A stretch of 52,364 nucleotides of DNA from contig JAHBZV010000018.1 of the NCBI GenBank assembly GCA_019635275.1, forward strand, positions 1-52,364, read 5' to 3'. Position numbers and translations under genes: made by a program. Shown here in pieces: positions 16,917 to 27,500 of the stretch. The notes below the pieces were generated by a model. That model worked only from the letters and a program-made list of their open reading frames with translations. It ran no database searches and was not told the origin of the DNA. Within the stretch, counting starts at the first letter, position 1. Every line of letters begins with the position of its first letter. This stretch comes from Burkholderiaceae bacterium. GTDB taxonomy: Bacteria > Pseudomonadota > Gammaproteobacteria > Burkholderiales > Burkholderiaceae_E.

Positions 16917-17222
16917 TCAGCGGTAGCGATAGCGGCCGTCGCCGCGATGCCAGTGCCGATAGGGGCGATGGCGCGGTGCCACCCAGACCGGCGCCGGCGC
17001 ATAGGCGTACGGCGGCGCGTAGTAGACCGGCGGCGCGTAATAGTACGAATAGGCGGGCGGCGCGACGACGATGGGCGGCGCATAGACCGGGGCCGGTGCG
17101 TAGACGCCGAACCCCGGCACGCCGATCGACAGGGACCAGTTCACGCTACCGTGCGCCTGCGCCGCGCCGGCCAGTAGCCCCGCGGCAGCCAATCCGATTC
17201 CGAAGCGGACGATCCTGCTCAC
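16917..17222 (-). CDS. Small exported Tyr/Pro/Ala-rich protein of unknown function
   Basis: A 101-residue product. A signal peptide (SRIVRFGIGLAAAGLLAGAA, cleavage near AQA-H) is followed by a short GSVNWSLSIGVPGFGVYAP segment. The rest is low complexity, dominated by Tyr, Pro, Ala and Val and ending in His/Arg-rich HRPYRHWHRGDGRYRYR. Similar short 'YXPP'-type exported proteins are common in betaproteobacteria with no assigned role. I choose the GTG at 17222 because GGGAGGG lies about 6 nt upstream and the signal peptide begins there; the open frame extends to 17348. It is divergent from hemN. Confidence 0.65.
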   Translation of the reverse strand: MSRIVRFGIGLAAAGLLAGAAQAHGSVNWSLSIGVPGFGVYAPAPVYAPPIVVAPPAYSYYYAPPVYYAPPYAYAPAPVWVAPRHRPYRHWHRGDGRYRYR

Positions 17223-17256
17223 GACGTCCCTCCCGCAGTGTCGACAATGGGTCCAG

Positions 17257-17286
17257 ATTAGACCTTGGCGGCCGGCGATGCGACAA
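17257..17286 (-). promoter_or_regulatory. Possible promoter for the small exported protein
   Basis: On the minus strand TTGTCG (17286-17281) and TCTAAT (17262-17257) are 18 bp apart, 34 bp upstream of the chosen GTG start. The match is moderate (four and five of six). Confidence 0.4.
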
Positions 17287-17316
17287 TGATTACAAAGACT
17301 TACGCGCGAAGCCGAA

Positions 17317-18711
17317 ATGACTGTCCAGGCCAGCGAGCCGCTGATCATCGACGAGGAACTGCTGCGCCGCTTCGGCGGCCGCGGTCCACGTTACACCTCC
17401 TACCCCACCGCCGACCGCTTCGACGACCGGGTGGGCGCCGAGCGCTATGGCCAGGCCCTGTCCGCGCGCGCCGGCCGGCGCGGCGAGCCGCTGGGCCTGT
17501 ACGTCCACATCCCGTTCTGCCGGTCGATCTGCTACTACTGCGGGTGCAACAAGATCGGCACCCGGCACGTCGAGCAGAGCACGCCGTACCTGGCTGCGCT
17601 CGAGCGCGAGGTGGCGATGGTGACGGCGCTCACCGGCCGCGGCCAGGCGATCAGCCATCTGCACTTCGGCGGCGGCACGCCGACCTTCATGCCCGACGCC
17701 GAACTCGGCGCGCTGATCGACATGCTGCGGCGTGCGTTCGACTTCCGCGACGACGGCGAGTATTCGATCGAGATCGACCCGCGCACGGTCAGCCCGCAGC
17801 GCGTGCGCGCGCTGCGCTCGATGGGGCTGAACCGCGTCAGCCTCGGCGTGCAGGACTTCGACCCGGTCGTGCAGGCGGCGGTCAACCGCATCCAGCCCTA
17901 CGAGCAGACGCTCGAGCTCATCGAGGCCGCCCGCGACGCGGGATTCCGGTCGATCAACGTCGACCTGATCTACGGGCTTCCGAGGCAGCACCACGCCGGC
18001 TTCGAGGAAACGCTGCGCAAGACGATCGCCGCTGCGCCGGGCCGCATCGCGCTGTACCACTACGCGCACCTGCCCGCGCTGTTCAAGCCGCAGCGGCGCA
18101 TCGCGGAAGCCGACCTGCCGTCGTCGGAGGAGAAGGCGCGCATGTTCCAGACGGCGGTCGCGATGTTCGCGCGCGCGGGCTACCGGCACCTGGGCCTGGA
18201 CCACTTCGCGCTCGAGGACGACGAGCTCTCGGTCGCGCAGCGCGAAGGGCGGCTGCATCGCAACTTCCAGGGCTATTGCTCACACGACGCCGGCGACCTG
18301 ATCGCGCTGGGCGTCTCGTCGATCTCCTCGGTCGGCGACGTCTACGCGCAGAACGACAAGCTGCTCGACGGCTACTACCGTCGCATCGAGCGCGGCGAAC
18401 TGCCGGCCGTGCGCGGCATCGTGCTCGACGCCGACGACTTCGTTCGCCGCGATGCGATCAACGCGCTGATGAGCGAGTTCAGGCTCGACTGGGCCGAGCT
18501 CGACGCGCGCCGCGGCATCGACAGCCGCCGCTGGCTCGCGGAGTCGATCGAGGCGCTCGCGCCGCTGGCCGACGCGGGCGTCGTGCGCGTCGACGAACGC
18601 GGCGTCGAGGTGACGCCCCGCGGCCGGCTGCTGGTGCGCGCAGTCGCGATGGCCTTCGATCGCCATCTCGCCCGCTCTTCCAGCGGCGCCTCGTACTCCC
18701 GAATCGCCTGA
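17317..18711 (+). CDS. hemN: Oxygen-independent coproporphyrinogen III oxidase
   Basis: A 464-residue radical SAM enzyme that converts coproporphyrinogen III to protoporphyrinogen IX without oxygen in heme synthesis. The cluster motif C68-x3-C72-x2-C75 lies in FCRSICYYCGCNK, followed by the HLHFGGGTPTFM SAM-binding segment, ISIEIDPRTV-like strands and the DLIYGLPRQ block. The N-terminal GPRYTSYPTADRF and the C-terminal domain are those of true HemN, as opposed to HemW-like relatives. Length agrees with the family (about 455-460). No convincing FNR box is visible upstream. Confidence 0.92.
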   Translation: MTVQASEPLIIDEELLRRFGGRGPRYTSYPTADRFDDRVGAERYGQALSARAGRRGEPLGLYVHIPFCRSICYYCGCNKIGTRHVEQSTPYLAALEREVAMVTALTGRGQAISHLHFGGGTPTFMPDAELGALIDMLRRAFDFRDDGEYSIEIDPRTVSPQRVRALRSMGLNRVSLGVQDFDPVVQAAVNRIQPYEQTLELIEAARDAGFRSINVDLIYGLPRQHHAGFEETLRKTIAAAPGRIALYHYAHLPALFKPQRRIAEADLPSSEEKARMFQTAVAMFARAGYRHLGLDHFALEDDELSVAQREGRLHRNFQGYCSHDAGDLIALGVSSISSVGDVYAQNDKLLDGYYRRIERGELPAVRGIVLDADDFVRRDAINALMSEFRLDWAELDARRGIDSRRWLAESIEALAPLADAGVVRVDERGVEVTPRGRLLVRAVAMAFDRHLARSSSGASYSRIA

Positions 18712-18771
18712 TCCGGGCAACACGCCCGCCTGGGCCTCGTCACGCCACGATCGTCCCCGCACGAGCCTTCC

Positions 18772-19302
18772 ATGCCCCGAGTTCCCTACGTTCCAGCCGA
18801 CCTGACCGAGCCGCACGCGATCGTCGCCGCGGTGCGCGCTCGCCGCGGCGGCACGCTGCTCAACCTCGACCGCATGCTGCTGCACAGTCCCGAGATGGCG
18901 GCAGGCTGGAACGCCTACCTCGGCGCGATCCGCACGCAGCTGAAGCTCTCGCCCAGGCTGCGCGAGCTCGCGATGTGCGTGGTCGCCGTGCTCAACCGCG
19001 CCGACTACGAGTTCGGCCATCACGCGCCCGAGTTCCTGAAGGCGGGCGGCACGCCGGCGCAGCTCGATGCGCTGCGCGACCCGCAGCGCGCGCAGGCGAA
19101 CGACGCGCTGTTCGACGCGACCGAGCGCGCCGCGCTCGCGGTGGCCGTCGAGATGACCCACTCCGTGAACGTGTCCGATGCGAGCTTCGAGGCGTTGGCC
19201 CGGGCACTGCCGCCGCGCGAGCTGGTCGAGTTCGTCGGCACCGTCGCGACCTACAACATGGTGTCGCGCTTCCTCGTGGCGCTGGGGGTCGAGCCCGAGT
19301 AG
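18772..19302 (+). CDS. Carboxymuconolactone decarboxylase family protein
   Basis: A 176-residue all-helical protein of the CMD/AhpD superfamily. The core is LRELAMCVVAVLNRADYEFG followed by HH (C69, E80, H83, H84), equivalent to the conserved E-x-H-H part of carboxymuconolactone decarboxylases. The CxxC pair of AhpD peroxidase partners is absent, so a thiol peroxidase role is unlikely. Actual function could be decarboxylation of an aromatic-pathway intermediate or something uncharacterised. It lies 60 bp after hemN on the same strand, possibly cotranscribed. Confidence 0.75.
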   Translation: MPRVPYVPADLTEPHAIVAAVRARRGGTLLNLDRMLLHSPEMAAGWNAYLGAIRTQLKLSPRLRELAMCVVAVLNRADYEFGHHAPEFLKAGGTPAQLDALRDPQRAQANDALFDATERAALAVAVEMTHSVNVSDASFEALARALPPRELVEFVGTVATYNMVSRFLVALGVEPE

Positions 19303-19363
19303 CGCAAGGCGCCGGGCGCGGCGGCGATTAGTGCGCCGCCTCCAGCGTCGCCGTGGAATCCGC

Positions 19364-19392
19364 TCGACAAAGCCGCCGCGATCGGTTATCGT
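19364..19392 (+). promoter_or_regulatory. sigma70-like promoter of the cold-shock gene
   Basis: TCGACA (19364-19369) and TATCGT (19387-19392) are 17 bp apart (five and four of six). It would give a leader of about 150 nt before the csp start codon, in line with the long structured leaders usual for cspA-type genes. Confidence 0.45.
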
Positions 19393-19550
19393 TCGCCGGC
19401 ATTCAGTTCAAGTAGATCATCTTTGCGTGTCAAGCCTGCCTGCCTTCGCGCAGCGCGCCTCGAATACCTGGTTGTGCCTCTTGATTCGTCTGCCGCCGCG
19501 GCGAGTTCGCCCGCGGTGTATGTCCTAACGCGTAACGAATGGAGCGCAAC

Positions 19551-19763
19551 ATGAGCAATCGAGTGACCGGCGTGGTCAAGTGGTTCAACGAGTCCAAGGG
19601 TTTCGGCTTCATCGCCCCCGATGACGGCAGCGCGGATCTCTTCGCGCACTTCTCCGAGATCCAGGGCAGCGGGTTCAAGACGCTGCAGGAAGCGCAGCGC
19701 GTCGAATTCGCGGTCAAGCAGGGCCCGAAGGGCCTTCAGGCCTCGGCGATCCGCCCGCTGTAA
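19551..19763 (+). CDS. Cold-shock protein, CspA family
   Basis: A 70-residue single cold-shock (OB-fold) domain that binds single-stranded RNA and DNA and acts as an RNA chaperone. RNP1 is KGFGFI at 16-21 and RNP2 is LFAHF at 30-34, both complete, after the [10 protein letters not shown] opening. Length is standard. The ATG at 19551 (MSNRV) follows a GGAG at 19541-19544; an ATG four codons earlier would put that site inside the gene and is rejected. A long leader precedes it and an intrinsic terminator follows. Confidence 0.93.
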   Translation: MSNRVTGVVKWFNESKGFGFIAPDDGSADLFAHFSEIQGSGFKTLQEAQRVEFAVKQGPKGLQASAIRPL

Positions 19764-19816
19764 AGCGACTCGCGTGCAGGCCGGCCTCCCTTGCGGGAAC
19801 GCCGGCCCCTGACGGA

Positions 19817-19841
19817 ACGGCCGCCCTCGGGCGGCCGTTTT
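19817..19841 (+). terminator. Intrinsic terminator after the cold-shock gene
   Basis: A stem CGGCCGCC-CTCG-GGCGGCCG, extended by an A-T pair, is followed by TTTT. It lies 54 bp past the csp stop and separates csp from the groESL promoter. Confidence 0.8.
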
Positions 19842-19927
19842 GCTTCTGCTTCCCCCCACCCCGGATCCCGGGAGTCGAGCCTGGCCGCCGCCGGGTCGAT
19901 CATCGCCCCGGCGGACCCCGGTTCCAC

Positions 19928-19956
19928 TTGAAATCCGGGCGCCGAGTTCCTACAAT
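19928..19956 (+). promoter_or_regulatory. groESL promoter
   Basis: TTGAAA (19928-19933) and TACAAT (19951-19956) are separated by exactly 17 bp, each five of six to the sigma70 consensus. The -35 reads CTTGAAA, which also fits a sigma32 -35 element, although no good sigma32 -10 is obvious. The CIRCE operator begins at the last base of the -10, so HrcA would repress here. Confidence 0.75.
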
Positions 19957-19982
19957 CAGCACTCGCCAGCGGTGAGTGCTAA
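19956..19982. promoter_or_regulatory. CIRCE operator (HrcA binding site)
   Basis: TCAGCACTC, 9 bp, GAGTGCTAA matches the CIRCE consensus TTAGCACTC-N9-GAGTGCTAA with one substitution. It overlaps the transcription start area of groESL. CIRCE is bound by HrcA, which releases it on heat shock. hrcA itself is not in the window. Confidence 0.92.
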
Positions 19983-20099
19983 CAAGAGCGTGACCGGATT
20001 CCGCCGGAACGTGCGGCGCCCACCCGCGGGGATACCGGAAGCCGGCCTGCCGGCCTCCAGATTTTCTGAGCATTTTCAATCACTTGGGAGCTACCTCGC

Positions 20100-20387
20100 A
20101 TGAAACTCCGTCCGCTGCATGATCGCGTGATCATCAAACGTCTGGACAACGAGCGCAAGACCGCGTCGGGCATCGTCATCCCCGACAACGCCGCCGAAAA
20201 GCCGGACCAGGGCGAAATCCTCGCCGTGGGCGGTGGCAAGGTGGGCGACGACGGCAAGGTCCGCCCGCTCGGCGTGAAGGTCGGCGACAAGGTGCTCTTC
20301 GGCAAGTACAGCGGCCAGACCGTCAAGGTCGACGGCGACGAACTGCTGGTGATGCGCGAAGAAGACATCATGGCCGTGGTCGAATAA
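20100..20387 (+). CDS. groES: Co-chaperonin GroES
   Basis: A 95-residue GroES that caps the GroEL folding chamber. It begins [20 protein letters not shown] and keeps the mobile loop [19 protein letters not shown] and the [19 protein letters not shown] strand block. The gene is 118 bp downstream of the CIRCE element and 36 bp ahead of groEL, the standard heat-shock operon. Confidence 0.97.
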   Translation: MKLRPLHDRVIIKRLDNERKTASGIVIPDNAAEKPDQGEILAVGGGKVGDDGKVRPLGVKVGDKVLFGKYSGQTVKVDGDELLVMREEDIMAVVE

Positions 20388-22070
<1,683 letters not shown>

Positions 22071-22116
22071 GACCCGCGGCGGCCCCCTGCGGGCCACCAG
22101 CCATCGCAACGAAAGG

Positions 22117-22146
22117 AAAGGCCCGCCTTCTGGCGGGCCTTTCTTC
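22117..22146 (+). terminator. Intrinsic terminator after groEL, probably bidirectional
   Basis: A stem AAAGGCCCGCC-TTCT-GGCGGGCCTTT is followed by T-rich sequence on the plus strand. On the minus strand the same stem is followed by CCTTTCCTTT, so it may also stop the OmpA-lipoprotein transcript that ends at 22194. Confidence 0.85.
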
Positions 22147-22193
22147 TTTCATCCCCCCGGGCGGCCGATCGGCCGCGACAGGGCGCCCGGGCG

Positions 22194-22853
22194 TCAGCGC
22201 GGCGCGGCCTCGGCCACGTAGATCTCGACGCGGCGATTCTTCGCCCGGCCGGCAGCCGTGCTGTTGTCGGCGATCGGCTCGCGCGAACCGCGACCGTCGA
22301 TCGAGATGCGCGCCGGATCGACGCCGCGCGCCGCGAGGTACTGCCGCGTGTTCGCCGCGCGGTTGACCGACAACGGATCGTTGATCGCGTCGGACCCCGT
22401 GCTGTCGGTGTGGCCGACGATGCGCACCGTCGTGCCCGCGTTCGCGTTCAGCGTCTGCGCGAAGCGGTCGAGGATCGGCTGGAAGTTCGACTTGATGTCC
22501 GCGCGACCGGTGTCGAACGAGATGTCGCTGGGGATGTCCAGCTTCAGCTGGTTGTCGGCGGTCTGCGACACCCCGACGCCGGTGCCGGCCGTGGCCTGCT
22601 CCATCGCCTTCTTCTGGTCTTCCATCCGCTTGGACCAGACGTAGGTGCCGATGCCGCCGGCTGCCGCGCCGAGCACGGCGCCGGTGCGCGTCGCCCCGCC
22701 GCTGCCGCCGACTGCGCTACCCAGCGCAGCGCCCACCACGGCGCCGACGCCCGTGCCGACGGCCGTGCGCTGCTGGGTCTCGGTCATGTTGGCGCAACCC
22801 GCGAGCGCGGTCGACGCGACGACAACAGCCAGGAAAGTCTTCTTGGTCACCAT
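22194..22853 (-). CDS. OmpA-family outer-membrane lipoprotein (YiaD-like)
   Basis: A 219-residue lipoprotein. The signal peptide ends in the lipobox STALAGC with the lipidated C20. A glycine-zipper segment (about 32-70, alternating G/A and V) follows, then a charged linker and an OmpA-type peptidoglycan-binding domain (about 105-215) with FDTGRADIKSNFQPIL, VRIVGHTDSTGSDAIN and NRRVEIYV. It should tether the outer membrane to peptidoglycan. A GAGGTG site precedes the ATG. It is convergent to groESL and divergent from the trypsin-like gene. Confidence 0.87.
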   Translation of the reverse strand: MVTKKTFLAVVVASTALAGCANMTETQQRTAVGTGVGAVVGAALGSAVGGSGGATRTGAVLGAAAGGIGTYVWSKRMEDQKKAMEQATAGTGVGVSQTADNQLKLDIPSDISFDTGRADIKSNFQPILDRFAQTLNANAGTTVRIVGHTDSTGSDAINDPLSVNRAANTRQYLAARGVDPARISIDGRGSREPIADNSTAAGRAKNRRVEIYVAEAAPR

Positions 22854-22966
22854 GGTTCACCTCGCTTTCGATTGCGTCGGAACGTCGGGCCGACAGACGG
22901 GGCGTCCCGTCGCCTTCCCATCGACGCTATCCTAACGGACATCGTGGATCGACCGCAGACGCGAGC

Positions 22967-23707
22967 TTGCTCGAGGCCCTCGAACCGCTGACCGTCCGAC
23001 TCGACGATGGTGCCGTGCCCCGCGGCCCGGCGCAGGAGTGGGCGCTGCTCTCGCTGCCGCTGGTGCGCCGGCTGGCGAACCGCGTGGCCATCCTCGGGTC
23101 GGGAACGCTCTGGCAGTCCGGACGGCGTCTCTACCTCGCCACGGCCGCGCACCTGTTCGAGCACGGCGCGCGAGCCTGCGATCTGGGCATCGCCGGCCCG
23201 GGGCGCCACGAAATCACCTGGCTCGGCCTGCACGCGCGCGCGCCGCAGCTCCACCCGCAGGCCGACGTGGCCGTGGTGCCGATCGCCGATCCGGGGCCGG
23301 TTCCGCGCCACTGGCGACGCTATCCGGCGCAGTGGCTATCGGACGAGGCCGGCGAAGCCTGCGCGCCGACCGCTACCGCACACCCGGCACGCTACGTGCT
23401 CTGCGGTTGGCCGGCCGAGCAGGCGCAGTGGTCGGGGGCCGGTCTGGTCGCACGGCCGATCGTCTGCTTCACGACCCCGCATCCGGTCGAGTTCGGCGCG
23501 TTCCGCTACGGACGCATCGCCGAAGACGGCCACGGGCGCGCGCTGGAGACGCCGGCACTCGACGGCGTCAGCGGCGCGCTCGTCTGGCGAGTCGAGCAGG
23601 CAGCCGACCGCTGCCGGCTCGCGCCGGTCGGCATCCAGGTCTCGTTCGCGCATGGCCGGCTGCTGCGCTGCGAGCCGATCGCGACGCTGCGCGGACTGCT
23701 GCGCTGA
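22967..23707 (+). CDS. Trypsin-like serine peptidase domain protein, function unknown
   Basis: I do not recognise a named family. The 246-residue frame has the three-part pattern of a chymotrypsin-like fold: GSGTLW strand then TAAH (H62), D100 in QADVAVVPI, and S202 in DGVSGALVW, in the right order and spacing. No signal peptide or membrane segment is visible, so it may be cytoplasmic. The start is uncertain: TTG at 22967 gives the longest frame, and a GTG at 23015 is possible. A transglutaminase-like gene follows after 53 bp on the same strand. The gene is divergent from the OmpA lipoprotein gene. Confidence 0.6.
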   Translation: MLEALEPLTVRLDDGAVPRGPAQEWALLSLPLVRRLANRVAILGSGTLWQSGRRLYLATAAHLFEHGARACDLGIAGPGRHEITWLGLHARAPQLHPQADVAVVPIADPGPVPRHWRRYPAQWLSDEAGEACAPTATAHPARYVLCGWPAEQAQWSGAGLVARPIVCFTTPHPVEFGAFRYGRIAEDGHGRALETPALDGVSGALVWRVEQAADRCRLAPVGIQVSFAHGRLLRCEPIATLRGLLR

Positions 23708-23760
23708 GGCCGGGACGGGCGCAGCGCTCGTGCCGCTACAATGCCCCAACGGAGGGCAAC

Positions 23761-24495
23761 ATGAACGTGGTTCACCTACCGGGACTGCCCGAAGTCCCGC
23801 GCACGCCAGCGCAACTCGAGCAGTACCTCGCGCCGACCTATTTCCTCGACTGGCAGGCGCCGGCGGTCCAGCGCTTCGTCAGTGATGCGATCGGCGACGC
23901 GCCCGACGCCCGAAGCCGCGCGGTCCGCCTGTTCTACGCGGTGCGCGACCGCATCCGCTACGACCCCTACCGCATCAGTTACGAGCCCGCGGCCTACCGC
24001 GCGAGCCAGGTCATCGAGGACGGCTACGGGTGGTGCGTCTCGAAGGCCGGCCTGCTCGCGGCCTGCGCGCGGGCGGTGGGCATCGCGTCGGCGATCGGCC
24101 TGGCCGACGTCGTCAATCACCTGAACACCGAGAAGCTGCGCGCGCGAATGGGCGGCGTCGACGTGTTCTACGACCACGGCTACGCCGTACTGCTGATCGA
24201 GGGCCGCTGGGTGAAGGCGGTGCCCGCCTTCAACATCGAGCTCTGCGAACGCTTCGGCGTGCGCCCGACCGACTTCGACGGGGCGAGCGACGCGTTGTAC
24301 CAGGAGCACGACGCGCACGGCCGCCTGCACATGCAGTACCTCGCCGACCACGGCACCTGGTCGGACCTCCCGCTGCAGCAGGTGCGAGAGGACATGCTGC
24401 GACACTATCCGGGCGCCACGTTCTCGGCAGGCGCCGACTCGGACTCGGTGGCGCCCGGCGACCGTTTCGAGAACGAGACCCCGCTGGCCGGGTAA
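23761..24495 (+). CDS. Transglutaminase-like (papain-fold) domain protein
   Basis: A 244-residue protein with the transglutaminase-like core: RLFYAVRDRIRYDPY helix, then the nucleophile C92 in DGYGWCVSKAGLLAACARAVGI and the histidine H139 in YDHGYAVLLIEGRW. The third catalytic residue, normally Asp, is not clear; N158 (VPAFNIEL) lies near the expected place. Members act as cysteine peptidases or amidases, and many are uncharacterised. GGAGGG sits 5 nt before the ATG, so the long upstream open frame over the neighbouring gene is a shadow. It is convergent with the oxidoreductase gene, 7 bp between stops. Confidence 0.75.
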   Translation: MNVVHLPGLPEVPRTPAQLEQYLAPTYFLDWQAPAVQRFVSDAIGDAPDARSRAVRLFYAVRDRIRYDPYRISYEPAAYRASQVIEDGYGWCVSKAGLLAACARAVGIASAIGLADVVNHLNTEKLRARMGGVDVFYDHGYAVLLIEGRWVKAVPAFNIELCERFGVRPTDFDGASDALYQEHDAHGRLHMQYLADHGTWSDLPLQQVREDMLRHYPGATFSAGADSDSVAPGDRFENETPLAG

Positions 24496-24502
24496 CGCGG
24501 GC

Positions 24503-27500
24503 TCAGGCCGCGCGCGTCGCGGGGGCCTGGAGGCTCGCGTTCGCCGTCGCAGGTTCGCCGCGGAACTGCGCCAGCCATTGCGCCTGGCGAATCCGCGCAT
24601 CGTGCAGGTGTTGCTGCTTCACGGGCCCGTAGCCGCGGATGTGCTCGGGAATGCGGGCCAGTTCGACCGCGATCGCGTGGTTGCCGGTGTTCAGTCGCGG
24701 CAGGATCTCCTCCATGAGCTTTTCGTAGCCGGACACCAGCGCGCGCTCGGCGCGCCGCTCTTCGGTGCGCCCGAACGGATCGAACGCGGTGCCGCGCAGG
24801 AACTTCAGCTTTGCCAGCGCGCGCAAGACCGGCATCATCCAGGGCCCGAACGCGAGCTTGCGCGGACGGCCGGTCTTGGGATCGGTACGCGCAAGCAGCG
24901 GCGGCGCGAAGTGGAACTTCAGCTTCAAGTCGCCCTCGAAGCGCGCCGCAATGCCGGCGACGAAGGCCGGATCGCCGTGCAGGCGTGCGACCTCGTACTC
25001 GTCCTTGTACGCCATCAGCTTGAAGAAGTAACGCGCGACCGCCTCGGTGAGCTCGAAGCCGGCGTCGACGCCGATGCGCTCGCCCTCGGCCGCGCGCACC
25101 CGATCGACCAGGCGGCGGTAGCGATCGGCGTAGGCGCGATCCTGGTAGGCCACCAGCTCCTGCTCGCGACGCTCGATCAGCGCATCGAGCGCGGCGGCGA
25201 CCGCCGCCGGGTTGGACGGCGCGGGCGCCTGCCCCGCCACGGCCTCGCGACGCCTGAATTCGACGATGCGCACCGGACGCGCCGGCGCGATCAGCCTGCG
25301 CACGCCGTCCGGGTCGTGCGCCATGCGCCGCCCCCAATCGAACGCGCGACGGTTCGCCGCCACCTGCACGCCGTTCAGTTCGATCGCGCGCTCGATCGCG
25401 CGCCGCTCGAGTGGCAGCCAGCCCTTCTGCCACGCGTAGCCGACCAATAGCGGATTGGTGTAGAGGGCGTCGCCGAGCAGCGCTTCCGCGACCGTGTTCG
25501 CCTCGACGAAGTCGACGTCGCGCTCGCCGGCCGCGTCGAGGATGTTGCGGCGCAGTTCCGGCGCCGGCAGGTGCCAGTCGGGGTTGCGCAGGAAGTCCGA
25601 GGTCGGCATCACGTCGGCGTTGACGACCGCGCGCGTCACGTCGGCGCGCATCCGGGACAGCGCCTCGTTGCCCGCCGTCACGACCAGGTCGCAACCGATG
25701 ACGAGGTCGGCCTCGCCGGTGGCGATCCGGGTGGCGAACAGCTGCCCGGGCGCGGCTGCGAACTGCACGTGCGAGAACACTGCGCCGCCCTTCTGCGCGA
25801 GCCCGGCCATGTCGAGCACCGAAACCCCCTTGCCCTCGAGATGCGCGGCCATCCCGAGCAGCTGGCCGACGGTAACGACCCCGGTTCCGCCGACACCGGT
25901 GACCAGGACGCCGTAGCTGCGACTGCCCGACGATTCGATCGGCATCGGCTGCGCCTCGGGCAGCTCGTCGGCTCGGGGGTCGGCATCGCCTGCCGCCGCC
26001 TTCGAGGCGTCGGCGCGCTCAGCGGGCGCAACCGCGCCGCGTCGCAGCGCGCCGCCTTCCACCGTCACGAAGCTCGGGCAGAACCCCTTCAGGCAGGAGA
26101 AGTCCTTGTTGCACGACGACTGGTTGATGCGTCGCTTGCGACCGAACTCGGTCTCGACCGGCTCGACCGACACGCACGAGCTCTGTACGCTGCAGTCGCC
26201 GCAACCTTCGCAGACCGCCTCGTTGATCACGACGCGGCGCGCGGGATCGGGGAACCCCGGCTTGCCGTCGACGATCTTCTTGCGCCGGCGTCGCTTCTCG
26301 GTGGCGCAGGTCTGGTCGTAGATCAGCACCGTGCAGCCGGGCGTCTCGCGCAGCTGCCGCTGCACCCAATCGAGGTGATCGCGGTGGTGGACCTCGACCC
26401 CGCCCATCGCCGGGCGGCCCTTCACCGCGTCGTACCTGTGCGGCTCGTCGGTGACGACGACGATCTTCTTCGCGCCCTCTGCATCGAGCTGCGCGACGAT
26501 CTGCGGCACGGTGAGCGTGCCGTCGATCGGCTGGCCGCCGGTCATCGCCACCGCGTCGTTGTAGAGGATCTTGTAGGTGATGTTGACGCCGGCGGCGATC
26601 GCGGCCCGGATCGCCAGGATTCCCGAGTGGAAGTACGTGCCGTCGCCGAGATTGGCGAAGACGTGCTGCTCGTCGGTGAACGGCGCCTGACCGATCCACG
26701 GCGCGCCCTCGCCGCCCATCTGCGTGAACGTGCCGGTGCGGCGCTCGGGCATCCAGTTCGCCATGTAGTGGCAACCGATACCGGCCAGCGCGCGCGACCC
26801 CTCGGGAACGTGGGTCGACGTGTTGTGCGGACAGCCCGAGCAGAAGGTCGGTACGCGCTCGACGACCGCGTGCGGCGCCGCCAGCGCGCGTTCTTTCGCG
26901 TCGATGATCGCCAGCCTCGCTTCGATCTGCGCGCGCAGGTCGCCGGCCAGCTCGAACTTCGATCCGAACTTGCCCGGATTGAGCAGGCGCGCGGCGATCG
27001 CCTTGGCGATCAGCGCCGGCGACAGCTCGGCGTGGGCCGGCAGCAGCCAGCGTCCGCGCGGCATCGCCCACTCGCCGCTGCGATCGTCCTTCTCGTCGAA
27101 CTTGCCGTAGACGCGCGGACGCACGTCGTCGCGCCAGTTGTAGAGCTCTTCCTTCAGCGCGTACTCGATGATCTGGCGCTTCTCCTCGACGACCAGGATC
27201 TCGTCCAGGCCGGTGGCGAACTCGCGCACCGTCTGCGCCTCGAGCGGCCAGACCACGCCGCACTTGAACAGCCGCACGCCGATGCGCGCGCAGGCCGCCT
27301 CGTCGAGCCCGAGATCGAGCAGCGCCTGGCGCGTGTCGAGATACGCCTTGCCGCCGGTGACGATGCCGAACCACGCGCGCGGCGAGTCGATCACCGTGTG
27401 GTTCAGCCGGTTGGCGCGCACGTAGGCGAGCGACGCATACCACTTGTAGTCGAACAGCCGCGCCTCCTGCGCGAGCGGCGTATCGGGCCAGCGGATGTTC

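Noticed and set aside
17281-17316. Possible FNR box or strong promoter directly upstream of hemN
   Set aside because: TGATTACAAAG resembles part of an FNR site, but the second half site is missing and no good -35/-10 pair with proper spacing was found.
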